NCBI GenBank assembly: GCA_900319005.1 | Contig: ONMV01000001.1 | Span: 227,489-291,488, forward strand | DNA from: an uncultured Bacteroidales bacterium | GTDB taxonomy: Bacteria; Bacteroidota; Bacteroidia; Bacteroidales; Paludibacteraceae | DNA: 64,000 nt | Direction: 5' to 3' | Shown here: positions 26,790 to 36,090 of the stretch, piece after piece | How the letters are laid out: every line of letters starts with the position of its first letter | Numbering within the stretch: the first letter of the stretch is position 1 | Made by a program: the position numbers and the translations under genes | Notes under the pieces: generated by a model | Databases searched by the model: none | What the model was told of the DNA's origin: nothing | What the model saw: only the letters and a program-made list of their open reading frames with translations

Positions 26790-27649
26790 TCGGTGGTTGG
26801 AATAATTACATCTTTATGGTATTCTTTCAATCCCTCAATAGGATCTTTCAAAATCGTACCCATCGGTAGCCCTTCGGCCTTCATGGCTTCTTCCAAAACA
26901 GGCTTGTAATAATAGGCAATCGAACCCACAAATCCGATCGGCGCGGAAGCCTTGTACTGCACTAAGTTGCGGCGGATGAATTGGACGAAATGGTCATAGA
27001 CGAGGTTATGGATACGCGGGTCGTCTATGTGGTCGGCACAGAACTTGGATAGTTTGGCAAGGAAACGGTTCGGGAAAGGTTGACGGTACACTTTCTCGAT
27101 AATATCTGCCATGGAGGTGTTGTATTCCTCAAAGAAGAATTCTTTGAGGTCATCACCTAACTGATTTTTGAGGAGGTCTCCTACGAGCCGTTTTCCGAGG
27201 ACGGCAGCCGAACCTTCATCGCCGAGGATATAACCGAGGGAAGGAACGCACCAATCGATCTTTTCGCCGTCATAGAAACAGCTGCCGGAACCGGTGCCTA
27301 AGATACAGGCTACGCCCGGTGTGTGACCCAGTAGTCCGCGGGCAGCACCGAGCATGTCTGACTCAACACTCACTTCCGCTTTCTTGAAAACAGCTTCCAA
27401 GGCTTTTTGCACGTACACTTTCTTCTCCGGCGTACATCCCGCACCATAGAAGAAGACATGCGTGAGTGTGCCTGCCCAGAGGAGTTGGGAAATCTTCGGC
27501 AAGAGTTGGTTACAAATACTGTTACGCATCGCGTCAGATGTTTGGAACAAGGGGTTGATCCCATCGGTGAAGACGTCAGAGTACTGACCGCTGGCGGTGA
27601 CGAGGCACCAATGCACTTTTGTGCTTCCACTGTCGGCAAGAAGAACCAT
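26786..27649 (-). CDS. BadF/BadG-family sugar kinase (N-acetylglucosamine kinase-like)
   Basis: A 287-residue ASKHA-fold ATPase. Phosphate-1 motif [12 protein letters not shown] is at the very N-terminus; [11 protein letters not shown] and [12 protein letters not shown] follow, typical of BadF-type GlcNAc/GlcN kinases. It likely phosphorylates an amino sugar from wall recycling. The start at 27649 was chosen because the motif must be N-terminal; upstream in-frame codons are in a repeat and the promoter. First gene of the operon with the glycosyltransferase, SpoIID protein and methyltransferase. Confidence 0.86.
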   Translation of the reverse strand: MVLLADSGSTKVHWCLVTASGQYSDVFTDGINPLFQTSDAMRNSICNQLLPKISQLLWAGTLTHVFFYGAGCTPEKKVYVQKALEAVFKKAEVSVESDMLGAARGLLGHTPGVACILGTGSGSCFYDGEKIDWCVPSLGYILGDEGSAAVLGKRLVGDLLKNQLGDDLKEFFFEEYNTSMADIIEKVYRQPFPNRFLAKLSKFCADHIDDPRIHNLVYDHFVQFIRRNLVQYKASAPIGFVGSIAYYYKPVLEEAMKAEGLPMGTILKDPIEGLKEYHKDVIIPTTE

Positions 27650-27690
27650 AATGATGTACGATTTAAAGATGTACGAGGTACGATTTTTAT
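27650..27690. repeat. GATGTACGA-type array in the kinase leader
   Basis: Units GATGTACGA, TTTAAAGA, GTACGAGGTACGA fill the leader between the promoter and the kinase ATG. Confidence 0.6.
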
Positions 27691-27700
27691 TTTTTCGGCG

Positions 27701-27732
27701 CAAAATTACAAAAAAATTTGCATATGTGCAAG
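27701..27732 (-). promoter_or_regulatory. Promoter for the kinase operon
   Basis: On the minus strand CTTGCACATATG, 20 bases, TAATTTTG (27708-27701). Its -33 region is the same DNA as that of the divergent promoter. Confidence 0.8.
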
Positions 27733-27748
27733 AAAAAGTGTATCTTTG
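27717..27748 (+). promoter_or_regulatory. Promoter for the DUF4301 gene
   Basis: TTTGCATATGTG at 27717 and TATCTTTG at 27741-27748, 20-base gap. It shares the near-palindromic -33 box with the minus-strand promoter. Confidence 0.8.
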
Positions 27749-27790
27749 CGCTGTTTTTTTACAAATAGTCTATCGTAAATTTAAATAACC

Positions 27791-29152
27791 ATGAACAATT
27801 TCAGTGCACAAGACCTCGAGCAGTTACAGTCTCGCGGCATTTCAGTAGAGAAAGCGGAAGCCCAATTGGCGTGCTTCCGAAACGGTTTTCCTGAGTTGGA
27901 TATTGTGTCCCCGGCATCGACGAAAAATGGTATCTTGGCTCCGAAGCGCGCTGAGCAGGAGGAGTATATCGCTGCTTGGCAGAATTACCTAGCGGAAGGA
28001 CATAAGATTCTCAAGTTCGTTCCAGCTTCCGGTGCAGCCAGCCGTATGTTCAAGAACCTGTTCCAGTATCTGGAGGACGGCATTGAGACACCTTTCATTC
28101 AGGAATTTCTGGCGCATAAAGACTGTTTTGCTTTTGGTCCGGCGTTGGCAGGCAAAGAGGGTCAGGAAGCGGTGCGTTATCTGCTGAACGACATGCACTA
28201 CGGTGAGCTGCCGAAGGGTTTGCTCCTTTTCCATAAATATCGCGACGGTGCGCGTACGCCCGCGTTGGAGCATTTAGTAGAGGGTGCGCAATATTGCGTT
28301 GCACCGGCTAAGGACGGTGAGAAACCGACTGTGTATCTGCATTTTACGGTGAGTCATGACCATCTGCCGCTTTTCCGTCAGCACATCGCGGATAATCTGA
28401 AGAAGTTTGAGGACAAGTATAATGTCAAGTATGATGTCACTTTCTCGGAGCAGTTACCTTCGACAGACACGATAGCCGCTAATCCGGACGGTACACCGTT
28501 CCGCACGAAAGACGGCAAGCTGCTTTTCCGTCCGGGCGGTCACGGCGCGCTCATTGAGAACCTGAACCAACAGGATGCCGACATCGTTTTCATCAAGAAC
28601 ATCGACAATGTAGTGCCGGACAGGCTCAAGAAAGATACGATTCGTTACAAACAGATCCTTGCCGGTGTGCTTGTGACTGAGCAGAAAAGGGTCTTCGAGG
28701 CACTCAAGAACCCTGATTTGTCCGATGAAGAGCGGGCTAAACTGAATCGTCCTATCCGTGTATGCGGCGTGGTGAAGAACACGGGTGAGCCCGGCGGCGG
28801 TCCGTTCCTCGTACGCGAGGCGGATGGGTCTATCTCCTATCAGATCTTAGAGTCCACCCAGATCAGCGATCCGGAACTGATGGCTAAGAGTACCCATTTT
28901 AATCCGGTGGATCTCGTTTGTGCCATCCGCGATTATGAGGGCAAACCGTTTGATCTGCCGAAATACGTGGATCCTCAGACCGGATTCATCTCCAATAAAT
29001 CGAAAGACGGAAAAGAGTTGTTGGCATTAGAGTTGCCGGGTCTGTGGAACGGCGCGATGAGCCGTTGGAACACGATCTTCGTGGAAGTGCCGGTGAGCAC
29101 CTTCAATCCGGTGAAGACGGTCAATGACCTCCTCCGCGAGCAACACCAATAA
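27791..29152 (+). CDS. DUF4301 family protein
   Basis: A 453-residue protein of a family I know from Bacteroidota; function not established. The first part has KFVPASGAASRMFKNLF, similar in shape to a nucleotide-sugar-binding loop. Later conserved blocks are FRPGGHGALIENLN, IVFIKNIDNVVPD and CGVVKNTGEPGGGPF, which look like the sugar-nucleotidyltransferase fold. That is a visual guess. No membrane segment or signal. Single gene with its own promoter and a strong terminator. Confidence 0.85.
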   Translation: MNNFSAQDLEQLQSRGISVEKAEAQLACFRNGFPELDIVSPASTKNGILAPKRAEQEEYIAAWQNYLAEGHKILKFVPASGAASRMFKNLFQYLEDGIETPFIQEFLAHKDCFAFGPALAGKEGQEAVRYLLNDMHYGELPKGLLLFHKYRDGARTPALEHLVEGAQYCVAPAKDGEKPTVYLHFTVSHDHLPLFRQHIADNLKKFEDKYNVKYDVTFSEQLPSTDTIAANPDGTPFRTKDGKLLFRPGGHGALIENLNQQDADIVFIKNIDNVVPDRLKKDTIRYKQILAGVLVTEQKRVFEALKNPDLSDEERAKLNRPIRVCGVVKNTGEPGGGPFLVREADGSISYQILESTQISDPELMAKSTHFNPVDLVCAIRDYEGKPFDLPKYVDPQTGFISNKSKDGKELLALELPGLWNGAMSRWNTIFVEVPVSTFNPVKTVNDLLREQHQ

Positions 29153-29187
29153 AATAAAAGCCACCTCACAAGGGTGGCTTTTATTTT
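29151..29187. terminator. Bidirectional terminator
   Basis: AAAATAAAAGCCACC pairs exactly with GGTGGCTTTTATTTT (29173-29187), with a 7-base loop. Confidence 0.9.
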
Positions 29188-29237
29188 AGTTGGAAAATGA
29201 AAGGACGAAGGAGATGGCTAATGTTCCTGCAAAGAGA

Positions 29238-30434
29238 CTAATCGAAAATGCTAACAGGCATGCCGAGAGCATTATACGCTTTGCCATTTTTGATAATGAT
29301 TAGTTGTCCATGATACATTGTTTTGAGGGCTTTTTTGTCCTCCTTGATATCTTCCAACGCGCTGGGTACGGGGGCTGTAATACTGATGTTTTGGCTCACA
29401 TTCCGAATGGTCAACCGCCCTGTTTCTTTGTCGTACGAGGAGGTTGCCCCCGAGACGGTGACGCTCTCAGGTCGGTTCTCTTTGTCTCCTAAATAGGCGA
29501 TGAACCCGTCTTTGGTGGTCAAGGAATAAGCCGGCCAGATGGTTACTCCGGTGGTAGTAACCGAATAAGTGGTTACGCCGTTGGCAGCTTTGAGCATCAG
29601 GATTGCCAACTCCGGGTAGTCGATGAAGGGATTACGGTTTCCTTGGTACGTGTGAGCTCCGTCGTTCCGTACCATCTCGGTCAGCGAGACAGGGTCGTTC
29701 ATGTGCCATTTGAGGAGCACGGGGATCGATTCAAAGACACCGTTGGTGCCTAATTTACTGAGAAGCTGCGCGTTGCCGAGATAGAGTTCGTTCTTGTATC
29801 CTCCGGCTTCGCCGTACACGACATAATCATAGAGGATCACACGCGCGCAATCACCGCGGTAGGAACCGAGATTGGAGGGAACGTACCACGAGTTGTTGAT
29901 GGCTACTTCATCGGGGTCGTAATAAGCTCCGTGTTCGCCGTACGGGGTGTTGCCGCGGTCACCGTTAATGGCGGTATTTGCAGGTCGCACGGACTGCATG
30001 TCGTGTCCCATTGGAGTACCTGAATTTGCTCCCTTCGACTGCGGCCAAGTGTGCTCGCGGTTATATGTCTTGCCGCTATCCCACGTGCCATTCATGGAGC
30101 TGCCGTCATAATAGCCGATGATGTTTCCGGGGACGTTCAGGTCTTTATCCACGTTGACATACTGGGTGCGTAGGGAGTTGTAAGTGAAGGACGAATTGCC
30201 GATCAGAGTGGTATTTCCCATGAGGGTGTTGAGCGCGCCGAAGAGCTCGTTGCCACTCATCGCCCGCAGTTTATCGGGGGCATTATCACCCCTGTAGTAC
30301 TTCTTTTGTTTGGCTATATATGCCGTGTATGCCTCTTGCGCTTCTTTCGTACCCAAGTGTGCTTGCATATCCACCGCACTCGTCCCTGCAAGGACGAGGA
30401 AAGGCAATGCTAATGATGTAAAAAATCGTTTCAT
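29238..30434 (-). CDS. Secreted endonuclease I family nuclease
   Basis: A 398-residue protein with a signal peptide (LALPFLVLAGTSAVDMQA). The nuclease core shows the beta-beta-alpha metal motif YNREHTWPQSKG and the later HDMQSVRPANTAINGDRGN, as in extracellular endonuclease I/ribonuclease. A beta-rich domain follows. The last residues (MYHGQLIIIKNGKAYNALG) resemble the tail of the giant protein at 1-5265 and may serve secretion or anchoring. It likely degrades extracellular DNA or RNA for nutrients. Confidence 0.88.
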   Translation of the reverse strand: MKRFFTSLALPFLVLAGTSAVDMQAHLGTKEAQEAYTAYIAKQKKYYRGDNAPDKLRAMSGNELFGALNTLMGNTTLIGNSSFTYNSLRTQYVNVDKDLNVPGNIIGYYDGSSMNGTWDSGKTYNREHTWPQSKGANSGTPMGHDMQSVRPANTAINGDRGNTPYGEHGAYYDPDEVAINNSWYVPSNLGSYRGDCARVILYDYVVYGEAGGYKNELYLGNAQLLSKLGTNGVFESIPVLLKWHMNDPVSLTEMVRNDGAHTYQGNRNPFIDYPELAILMLKAANGVTTYSVTTTGVTIWPAYSLTTKDGFIAYLGDKENRPESVTVSGATSSYDKETGRLTIRNVSQNISITAPVPSALEDIKEDKKALKTMYHGQLIIIKNGKAYNALGMPVSIFD

Positions 30435-30449
30435 GATATATTTGTTATT

Positions 30450-31391
30450 TTATATTGAGCCCATCGCCAAACAAATCAATCCTGCCAATACGCCGCTCAT
30501 ACACAGCACTTTGCGCCAAACTTCCGGTTCTTTGAGGAACATAATTCCATAGGCAAACCCGATGATGGTACCTCCCCTTCGGATAGTACTGACTACCGCT
30601 ATCAGCGAGTCCGGATCACGCAGCGCCAACATGTACACGTTATCCGAGATGATGAGGAAGAGGCTGATGAGGACAATGACGCCGAGATGGTTGACGGAAT
30701 GATGAGTGAAGATTGAAGATTTGTGATTAAAGATTGAAGATTTACGATTGAATGCCACCCAAACGATAATCATCATAAGCGCCTGATAGAGTGTATAATA
30801 GACCTGCACGGCATTGTGGTTGTATGACCGCATAAGGTATTTGTCATACAAACCGGAACACGCGCCGATGAGAATCGCTAAGGCGAGGCAGATATAATAG
30901 AGACGATTCTGACCTTTTTGATAGTTGGGGTCTTTCCGATGTCTCCGATGACTCTTAAAAGAGAATATAAAAATACTTCCTATCGCCAGCAAGACGCCTA
31001 TCCACTGCCATCCGTTGAGGTGCTCCTGAAAAATCAGTAATGCGCCGATTAGCGTCCACATCGGGCGTGTTGCTTGCATCGGGCTGACCACAGATATAGG
31101 CAGATGTTTGAGCGATATATACGCGAAGATCCAACTGCTCAGCACAATCACGGATTTGAGGAGCGTGAATAAATGTGCCTCCATATCCATCTCCGGCACG
31201 TAAGCGTAAGTGCCACTCATCGCCTCGGGAAAAAGACGTGAGAGAAGGAGCGGAACGGACAGAAAAAGTGCGGATACACCAACGCTGATGGTCAGCACAT
31301 CCACTACCCGGTTTTTCTCCAGTGCGATTTTCTTGGAGACATCATAAAACCCCAAACAAACCGCAGATATAAACGCTAAAACGACCCACAT
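30450..31391 (-). CDS. EamA/DMT family membrane transporter
   Basis: A 313-residue membrane protein with about ten hydrophobic helices in two halves. The EamA mark is visible as ISVVSPMQATRPMWTLIGALLIFQE, where the proline-containing helix precedes a short acidic turn. The substrate is unknown. The loop near residues 214-226 (RKSSIFNHKSSIF) comes from an in-frame heptamer array. The start at 31391 was chosen because longer frames run through the promoter. Confidence 0.86.
   Translation of the reverse strand: MWVVLAFISAVCLGFYDVSKKIALEKNRVVDVLTISVGVSALFLSVPLLLSRLFPEAMSGTYAYVPEMDMEAHLFTLLKSVIVLSSWIFAYISLKHLPISVVSPMQATRPMWTLIGALLIFQEHLNGWQWIGVLLAIGSIFIFSFKSHRRHRKDPNYQKGQNRLYYICLALAILIGACSGLYDKYLMRSYNHNAVQVYYTLYQALMMIIVWVAFNRKSSIFNHKSSIFTHHSVNHLGVIVLISLFLIISDNVYMLALRDPDSLIAVVSTIRRGGTIIGFAYGIMFLKEPEVWRKVLCMSGVLAGLICLAMGSI
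30706..30753. repeat. AAGATTG-type array inside the EamA gene
   Basis: About six units, in frame, in a predicted loop between membrane helices; they encode RKSSIFNHKSSIF. Confidence 0.75.
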
Positions 31392-31406
31392 AAATAAAAT
31401 CCGCTG

Positions 31407-31438
31407 CAAAATTAGTGAAAAATTTGCATATCTGCAAA
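31407..31438 (-). promoter_or_regulatory. Promoter for the EamA gene
   Basis: On the minus strand TTTGCAGATATG, 20 bases, TAATTTTG (31414-31407). It shares its -33 box with the divergent promoter. Confidence 0.8.
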
Positions 31439-31454
31439 AAAAAGTGTACCTTTG
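31423..31454 (+). promoter_or_regulatory. Promoter for the EF-hand-like gene
   Basis: TTTGCATATCTG at 31423 and TACCTTTG at 31447-31454, 20-base gap. Confidence 0.85.
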
Positions 31455-31521
31455 CACGATTTTTGTACAAATTGTGCAGGAAAAAGCTAAAATGCTAAAT
31501 GTTTAAACAATAAATACTTTT

Positions 31522-33174
31522 ATGGCTAAGTACAATTGGAGTTTTGCGAATGTGGGTGGTGTAACCCGCGTACGTATTCAATCGGCAGAGGATATCCGGC
31601 ACCTTGGTGAGTTGGATAAGAAGATGTGGACGGTGCTCTCTTGCCCTGTGAATGGTTTGGAGATTAGTTCCGAATCGCTCAGTCTGATGGACCAAGACGG
31701 AGACGGTAAGTTGCGTATCAAAGAGGTGATAGCTACCGCAGATTATCTGTGTTCAGCACTCAAGAACCCTCAGAGTCTGTTTGAGAAGAGCGACACTCTT
31801 GCGCTCGATAATATAGCCGATGAAGGCATCCATTCGGTTGCTGAGAAACTGGCGGAGGACGGTAAGGTGAGCCTTGCGGCAGTAGAGGCAGCGATCGCGG
31901 CGGTAAGTATCGAGGAACAGCCCGTTCCGGCGGCTCCGTTAGAGGCGGATGTGATGGCGGCATATAAAGCGAAGCAGGCAGAGTATGCGGCTTATTTTGA
32001 GCAGGAGAAACTGCAGAAGTTAGGACTCGCAGTTATTCCTGAAGATACTCCGAAGCCCGGTATGACGGAGAAGAAGTTCCTCGAGATGGGAAAACAGATC
32101 GCTGATTATGAGGCGGCTAAGACTGCGGCGGAGACCGCTAATTCGGAAGCCTTAGAGGCAGCCAAATCGGTGTATGCTCCTTTACGCAAACTGTTACTGC
32201 TGCACCGTGATTTCTACAGGCTGCTCCGTAACTTCGTGACCTTGGAGGATTTCTATGACAACGACCAAACGACCATTGCATCCTTCGAGACAGGTACACT
32301 TATAGATCAGCGCGCGTGTCACTTATGCGTGCGCGTAGCCGACCTGCCGAAACATGATTCGCAGGCTCCGTTGAGCGGTATGTATCTGCTTTATTGTAAC
32401 TGCGTGAACCAGAAAACAGGCAAGTCCATGCAGATCGTAGCTGCCATGACGCAAGGTGAGATCAAGAACCTCAGTGTAGGAAAGAACGCTATTTTCTATG
32501 ATAACGACGGGCTCGATTATGATGCGTCGGTTTTCAAGATCATCGAAAACCCAATCTCTATCATGCAGGCTTTCTGGACACCTTACCGCAAGCTCTCCAA
32601 ATGGATTGAAGACAAGATCAATAAGTCTGCTTCGGAGAAAGATGCAGAGGTAATGGGCGACATGACCTCGAAAGCAGAAAACGTGAAAGTGGAGGAAATA
32701 GGTAAAGTTGCAGATGCTAAGGCGCAGACTTTCGATATCGCTAAGTTCGCCGGTATTTTCGCAGCCATCGGTATGGCGTTAGGTATGATCGGAACGATGC
32801 TCGTCAGTGTTGCCGCAGGGTGGGTTGCGCTCACTTGGTGGCAGCAGATACTGGTGTTCTGCGGAATTCTGCTGATTATCAGCGGACCGAGCATGGTGAT
32901 GGCATGGCTCAAACTGCGTCGTCGTAACTTGGCTCCGGTGCTCAATGCGAACGGTTGGGCAGTGAACGCGGATGCGATGATCTCTGTTCCTTTTGGTCGC
33001 AAACTGACCGAACAAGTGTCTTTCCCCTTCGTGAAGGCTCCGAAAATTAAAGGCGGTTTGGCTGCTTGGAAGAAGTGGCTTATCGCTATTTGTATCATCC
33101 TTGTAATCGTCGGAATAACATGCGTAGTATTGCATCTTTGTGGCTTTTGCTTCTCCTGTTTGCACTTCCATTAA
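31522..33174 (+). CDS. Membrane protein with EF-hand-like loop, function unknown
   Basis: A 550-residue protein, not assigned to a named family. It shows a loop [15 protein letters not shown] (about residues 57-71) that matches a calcium-binding EF-hand, an Ala/Glu-rich helical middle (about 90-230), a mixed domain with [16 protein letters not shown], and two long hydrophobic helices about 413-460. A final membrane helix ends in a Cys/His-rich tip ([14 protein letters not shown]). It lacks a signal peptide, so the EF-hand would be cytoplasmic. The end overlaps the next gene's start by 55 bases. Confidence 0.75.
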   Translation: MAKYNWSFANVGGVTRVRIQSAEDIRHLGELDKKMWTVLSCPVNGLEISSESLSLMDQDGDGKLRIKEVIATADYLCSALKNPQSLFEKSDTLALDNIADEGIHSVAEKLAEDGKVSLAAVEAAIAAVSIEEQPVPAAPLEADVMAAYKAKQAEYAAYFEQEKLQKLGLAVIPEDTPKPGMTEKKFLEMGKQIADYEAAKTAAETANSEALEAAKSVYAPLRKLLLLHRDFYRLLRNFVTLEDFYDNDQTTIASFETGTLIDQRACHLCVRVADLPKHDSQAPLSGMYLLYCNCVNQKTGKSMQIVAAMTQGEIKNLSVGKNAIFYDNDGLDYDASVFKIIENPISIMQAFWTPYRKLSKWIEDKINKSASEKDAEVMGDMTSKAENVKVEEIGKVADAKAQTFDIAKFAGIFAAIGMALGMIGTMLVSVAAGWVALTWWQQILVFCGILLIISGPSMVMAWLKLRRRNLAPVLNANGWAVNADAMISVPFGRKLTEQVSFPFVKAPKIKGGLAAWKKWLIAICIILVIVGITCVVLHLCGFCFSCLHFH

Positions 33175-34139
33175 GTGCGCAGAACATACCAGCTGTAGTC
33201 AATACGCCATTGGATAGTGCAGCGGTAGATAGTGAAGGCGACGAATTGGAGGAATTGGACGATATAGATATCCGTGCCAATGAGTTGCCGGAGTGTCTGG
33301 CGGGACTTTTTGCACACGACACTCTCATCTTAGGTTGCGGTATGGAGGTGTTGCCCAACAGAATCATCGTCCGTACCAAAGATGGCGATGTAGTCTATAA
33401 GATTGCTCCGCAGTTCATGCTGGATACGACGCTCATTAATCATCACCCTGCGGACAGTATCTATCGTTTCTTATGGACCGACGAGCGTGTCAATCCGTAC
33501 GGCACGATGTTCGACAGTCTCAAGGAAGATGTACATATCCCGATGGCGGGTTTTGTCCTTCCTGCGCCGGGTTATGTGACCAGCCCGTATGGTTGGCGCC
33601 GTAACCGTATGCACAAAGGTACCGACATCAAAGTGCAGGTAGGTGACTCCATCCGTTCGGCATGGCCCGGACAAGTACGTATAGTAGGATGGGATCCGCG
33701 CGGGTACGGCTATTTCGTGGTGGTTCGTCATGAGAATGGTCTGGAGACTGTTTATGGCCACCTCAGCCGACCGCTCGTGGATGAGTATGAGCCTGTGAAA
33801 GCCGGTTATGTGCTTGGCTTGGGAGGTAATACGGGCCGTTCTACAGGTAGTCACCTCCACCTCGAGATCCGCTATTTGGGCGAGGCTATCAACCCTGCAA
33901 ACGTGATAGATTTCTCAACGGGACAGCTCAAGAACAAAGAAGAATACGTCATAGGCATCAAGGCAATGAAGCAGGCTCGTGCAGAGCAGGCTGCGATGAA
34001 GTACCATAAGGTGCGTCAGGGTGACACCCTCTCCGGCATCGCAAGAAAATACGGTACGTCCGTCAGAGCGCTTTGCCGACTCAATAACATCAAGGAAACC
34101 AAACTCCTTCAAATAGGACAGAAACTGAGAGTAAAGTGA
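33120..34139 (+). CDS. M23 peptidoglycan endopeptidase with LysM domain
   Basis: A 339-residue secreted protein. A signal peptide ([17 protein letters not shown]) is followed by an acidic linker. The M23 (LytM) domain has HKGTD, VYGHLS and GSHLHLEI as zinc and catalytic motifs. A C-terminal LysM domain ([18 protein letters not shown]) binds glycan chains. It cuts peptide cross-links in peptidoglycan or activates other hydrolases. The start at 33120 was chosen because the signal peptide begins there; it overlaps the previous gene, hinting at coupling. Confidence 0.92.
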   Translation: MRSIASLWLLLLLFALPLSAQNIPAVVNTPLDSAAVDSEGDELEELDDIDIRANELPECLAGLFAHDTLILGCGMEVLPNRIIVRTKDGDVVYKIAPQFMLDTTLINHHPADSIYRFLWTDERVNPYGTMFDSLKEDVHIPMAGFVLPAPGYVTSPYGWRRNRMHKGTDIKVQVGDSIRSAWPGQVRIVGWDPRGYGYFVVVRHENGLETVYGHLSRPLVDEYEPVKAGYVLGLGGNTGRSTGSHLHLEIRYLGEAINPANVIDFSTGQLKNKEEYVIGIKAMKQARAEQAAMKYHKVRQGDTLSGIARKYGTSVRALCRLNNIKETKLLQIGQKLRVK

Positions 34140-34193
34140 TGTACGAAGGATTTATGAAGGAACAAAAGTAAATTAGTTGAGGAAATCGTCCAT

Positions 34194-34664
34194 CTATTCA
34201 TGGTGATATGGTTCTCCTTTCAAAATGGTCATCGCGCGGTAAATCTGCTCGATGACCATTATTCGTATCATCTGGTGGGAAAAGGTCATCTGGCTCATGG
34301 ATATTTTGCCGTTGGCTCGTTCGTATACCGCTTTGCTGAAACCATAAGGACCGCCGATTATTAGGGTCAGGTCTCTTCCGCTACCCATTTTCTTTTGCAA
34401 CCAAGCAGCGTATTCAACCGACCGAAATTCGCGACCATGTTCATCCAATAAGACTACATCCATTGATGGCGTCACATACCGCAGAATAGCTTCGCCTTCA
34501 GCCGTTTTTACTTGTTCCTCGCTCAGTGCTTTAGCGTTTTTCAGATCCGGCAAAACCGCCAGTTCAAACGGCACATAATGAGTCAGCCGCTCTTTGTATT
34601 CCTCAATGAGCGAACTTATCCGTGCGTCATTCGTCTTTCCTACAACTAATAATGTAATCTTCAT
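34194..34664 (-). CDS. rlmH: 23S rRNA (pseudouridine1915-N3)-methyltransferase
   Basis: A 156-residue SPOUT methyltransferase acting on helix 69 of 23S rRNA. It begins MKITLLVVGKTND and has the SAM-knot block LTLIIGGPYGFSKAVYERA and the closing MTFSHQMIRIMVIEQIYRAM with PYHHE at the very end, all typical. Full length. The start at 34664 was chosen because longer frames pass through the promoter. Confidence 0.95.
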   Translation of the reverse strand: MKITLLVVGKTNDARISSLIEEYKERLTHYVPFELAVLPDLKNAKALSEEQVKTAEGEAILRYVTPSMDVVLLDEHGREFRSVEYAAWLQKKMGSGRDLTLIIGGPYGFSKAVYERANGKISMSQMTFSHQMIRIMVIEQIYRAMTILKGEPYHHE

Positions 34665-34672
34665 ATCTGCCG

Positions 34673-34704
34673 CAAAGGTACGCTTTTTTTTTGACATATG
34701 CAAG
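34673..34704 (-). promoter_or_regulatory. Promoter for rlmH
   Basis: On the minus strand CTTGCATATGTC, 20 bases, TACCTTTG (34680-34673). Confidence 0.85.
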
Positions 34705-34739
34705 CATTTTGCACTTTTGTCGCATATTTGCGGCAATTT

Positions 34740-35025
34740 ATTTGCATCTGCTTCCGATGAGCTCGGGCATAGGCGGTTTAGCCCTCGCCTGGCGCTCCCT
34801 CCCTTTAACCCTCCGCTGCGCCATTTATTCGCCCCTCGCGTCCGTTGCGTCGTCTATTGTCCCTAATGTCATTCGGGCCTAGCCGACCGCGCCGCCCCAC
34901 CCGCGAGGTGCTCAATGCGGTCGTAGCCCATGCGGAGTGTAGCGTTCCTTTCCTCTTCGGGATTCCGATATTCCGCTATTCCGGGATGCCGTTTTCATTA
35001 AAAGTACAGATTTTTTGTATATTTA
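34740..35025. other. GC-rich gene-free stretch
   Basis: About 290 bases with no convincing gene, much richer in G+C than other spacers here. It contains CTCCCTCCCTTTAACCCTCC (34787-34820 region), whose complement has several G-runs that could form a quadruplex, and a tandem ATTCCG unit near 34966-34984. Short frames exist but none has recognisable protein features. Confidence 0.5.
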
Positions 35026-35057
35026 TTTGCATATATCATTTTTTCTTCGTACCTTTG
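35026..35057 (+). promoter_or_regulatory. Promoter for tRNA-Ala
   Basis: TTTGCATATATC at 35026 and TACCTTTG at 35050-35057, 20-base gap. ACCTTTGC of the -7 box faces its exact complement GCAAAGGT (35063-35070), so a small hairpin overlaps it. Confidence 0.85.
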
Positions 35058-35076
35058 CAGCCGCAAAGGTTTGCAC

Positions 35077-35150
35077 GGGGTATTAGCTCATCTGGCTAGA
35101 GCGCGACACTGGCAGTGTCGAGGTGAGCGGTTCGAGTCCGCTATACTCCA
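35077..35150 (+). tRNA. tRNA-Ala (anticodon GGC)
   Basis: Full cloverleaf: acceptor GGGGTAT with ATACTCC, including the G3-U70 pair that identifies alanine tRNA; D arm GCTC/GAGC; anticodon stem CGACA/TGTCG with loop CTGGCAG (anticodon GGC); T arm AGCGG/CCGCT with TTCGAGT. CCA is not encoded. It lies 12 bases before the CsgG-like gene with no terminator or promoter between them. Confidence 0.96.
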
Positions 35151-35162
35151 CAATATTAACTA

Positions 35163-36083
35163 ATGTTTAAAACCATGATTATCAAAATGAGACAAAGAAC
35201 TTTTTTAACTTCAGTAGTTTTCAAGACGCTACTACTATTTTTCTTTTGCAATTTTTGTGCTACATCTTATGCACAAGAGAGAACTATCAAACGGATTGTT
35301 GCTATCGGCAGATTTTCCAACGAAACGCAGTATGGTAAAGGTCTCTTTTACGATAGAGAGAATGATCCTATGCGCAAACAAGCAATGGATATCCTTTCTG
35401 CAAAATTGGCTTCTAGTGGAAAATTCATTCTGTTGGAAAAAGATGACTTGGATGTATTAGTATCAGAAGGTAGCGATAGTCTAAATACTATCAAAGCTGA
35501 TTATATCATTCTCGGCTCTATTACACAGTTTGGACGAAAGACAGAGGGGCAACAAAGGGTTTTTTCATCGACCAAAACACAAACAGTAGAAGCTGGAGTT
35601 AGCATACGTTTGGTTGAAGTTGCCACACGGTTAACCATATATGCCGATGAGGCTATGGGATACGCAGAAACCTCATCAAAAACGACATTAGGTGTAGGTG
35701 GTACTGCCGGATTTGATGCAACGTTATCAGACAAGGCTATCTCTGCTGCATTGAGTCAATTAGTGGAGAATGTTATCAACAAATGTATGGATAAACCATG
35801 GCGTGGTTATATATTAGCACAGGAATCTGACCAATTTATTATATCAGGAGGAGCCTCTCAAGGTATTAATACCGGTGATGTTTTCCGTGTATATGAGAAA
35901 GGTAAAAAAGTGCGAAACCCTCAATCCGGAATGATGGTGGAGTTGCCTGGTAAAAAGATAGGGCAGATGACAATTCTCATGTCTGTAGGAGACATCCCGG
36001 AAAATGAAATCTCTTTTTGCTCATATGAAGGAGAACCTATTGACATTAATAAATTAGATAGTTATTATGTATCAGATAAATAA
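35163..36083 (+). CDS. CsgG-family outer-membrane protein
   Basis: A 306-residue protein with a signal peptide ending SYAQ. It resembles the CsgG/curli secretion-channel family: VAIGRFSNETQYG, SGKFILLEKDDLD, ADYIILGSITQFG, and a repeated alanine/valine-rich strand region. It has a C-terminal extension (GGASQGINTGDVFRVYEKGKK). Not a true lipoprotein here: no lipobox cysteine is seen at the cleavage site, unlike classical CsgG. The cassette that follows is known from other bacteria as a lipoprotein complex of unknown task. AT-rich compared with its neighbours. Confidence 0.82.
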   Translation: MFKTMIIKMRQRTFLTSVVFKTLLLFFFCNFCATSYAQERTIKRIVAIGRFSNETQYGKGLFYDRENDPMRKQAMDILSAKLASSGKFILLEKDDLDVLVSEGSDSLNTIKADYIILGSITQFGRKTEGQQRVFSSTKTQTVEAGVSIRLVEVATRLTIYADEAMGYAETSSKTTLGVGGTAGFDATLSDKAISAALSQLVENVINKCMDKPWRGYILAQESDQFIISGGASQGINTGDVFRVYEKGKKVRNPQSGMMVELPGKKIGQMTILMSVGDIPENEISFCSYEGEPIDINKLDSYYVSDK

Positions 36084-36090
36084 TGTTATT

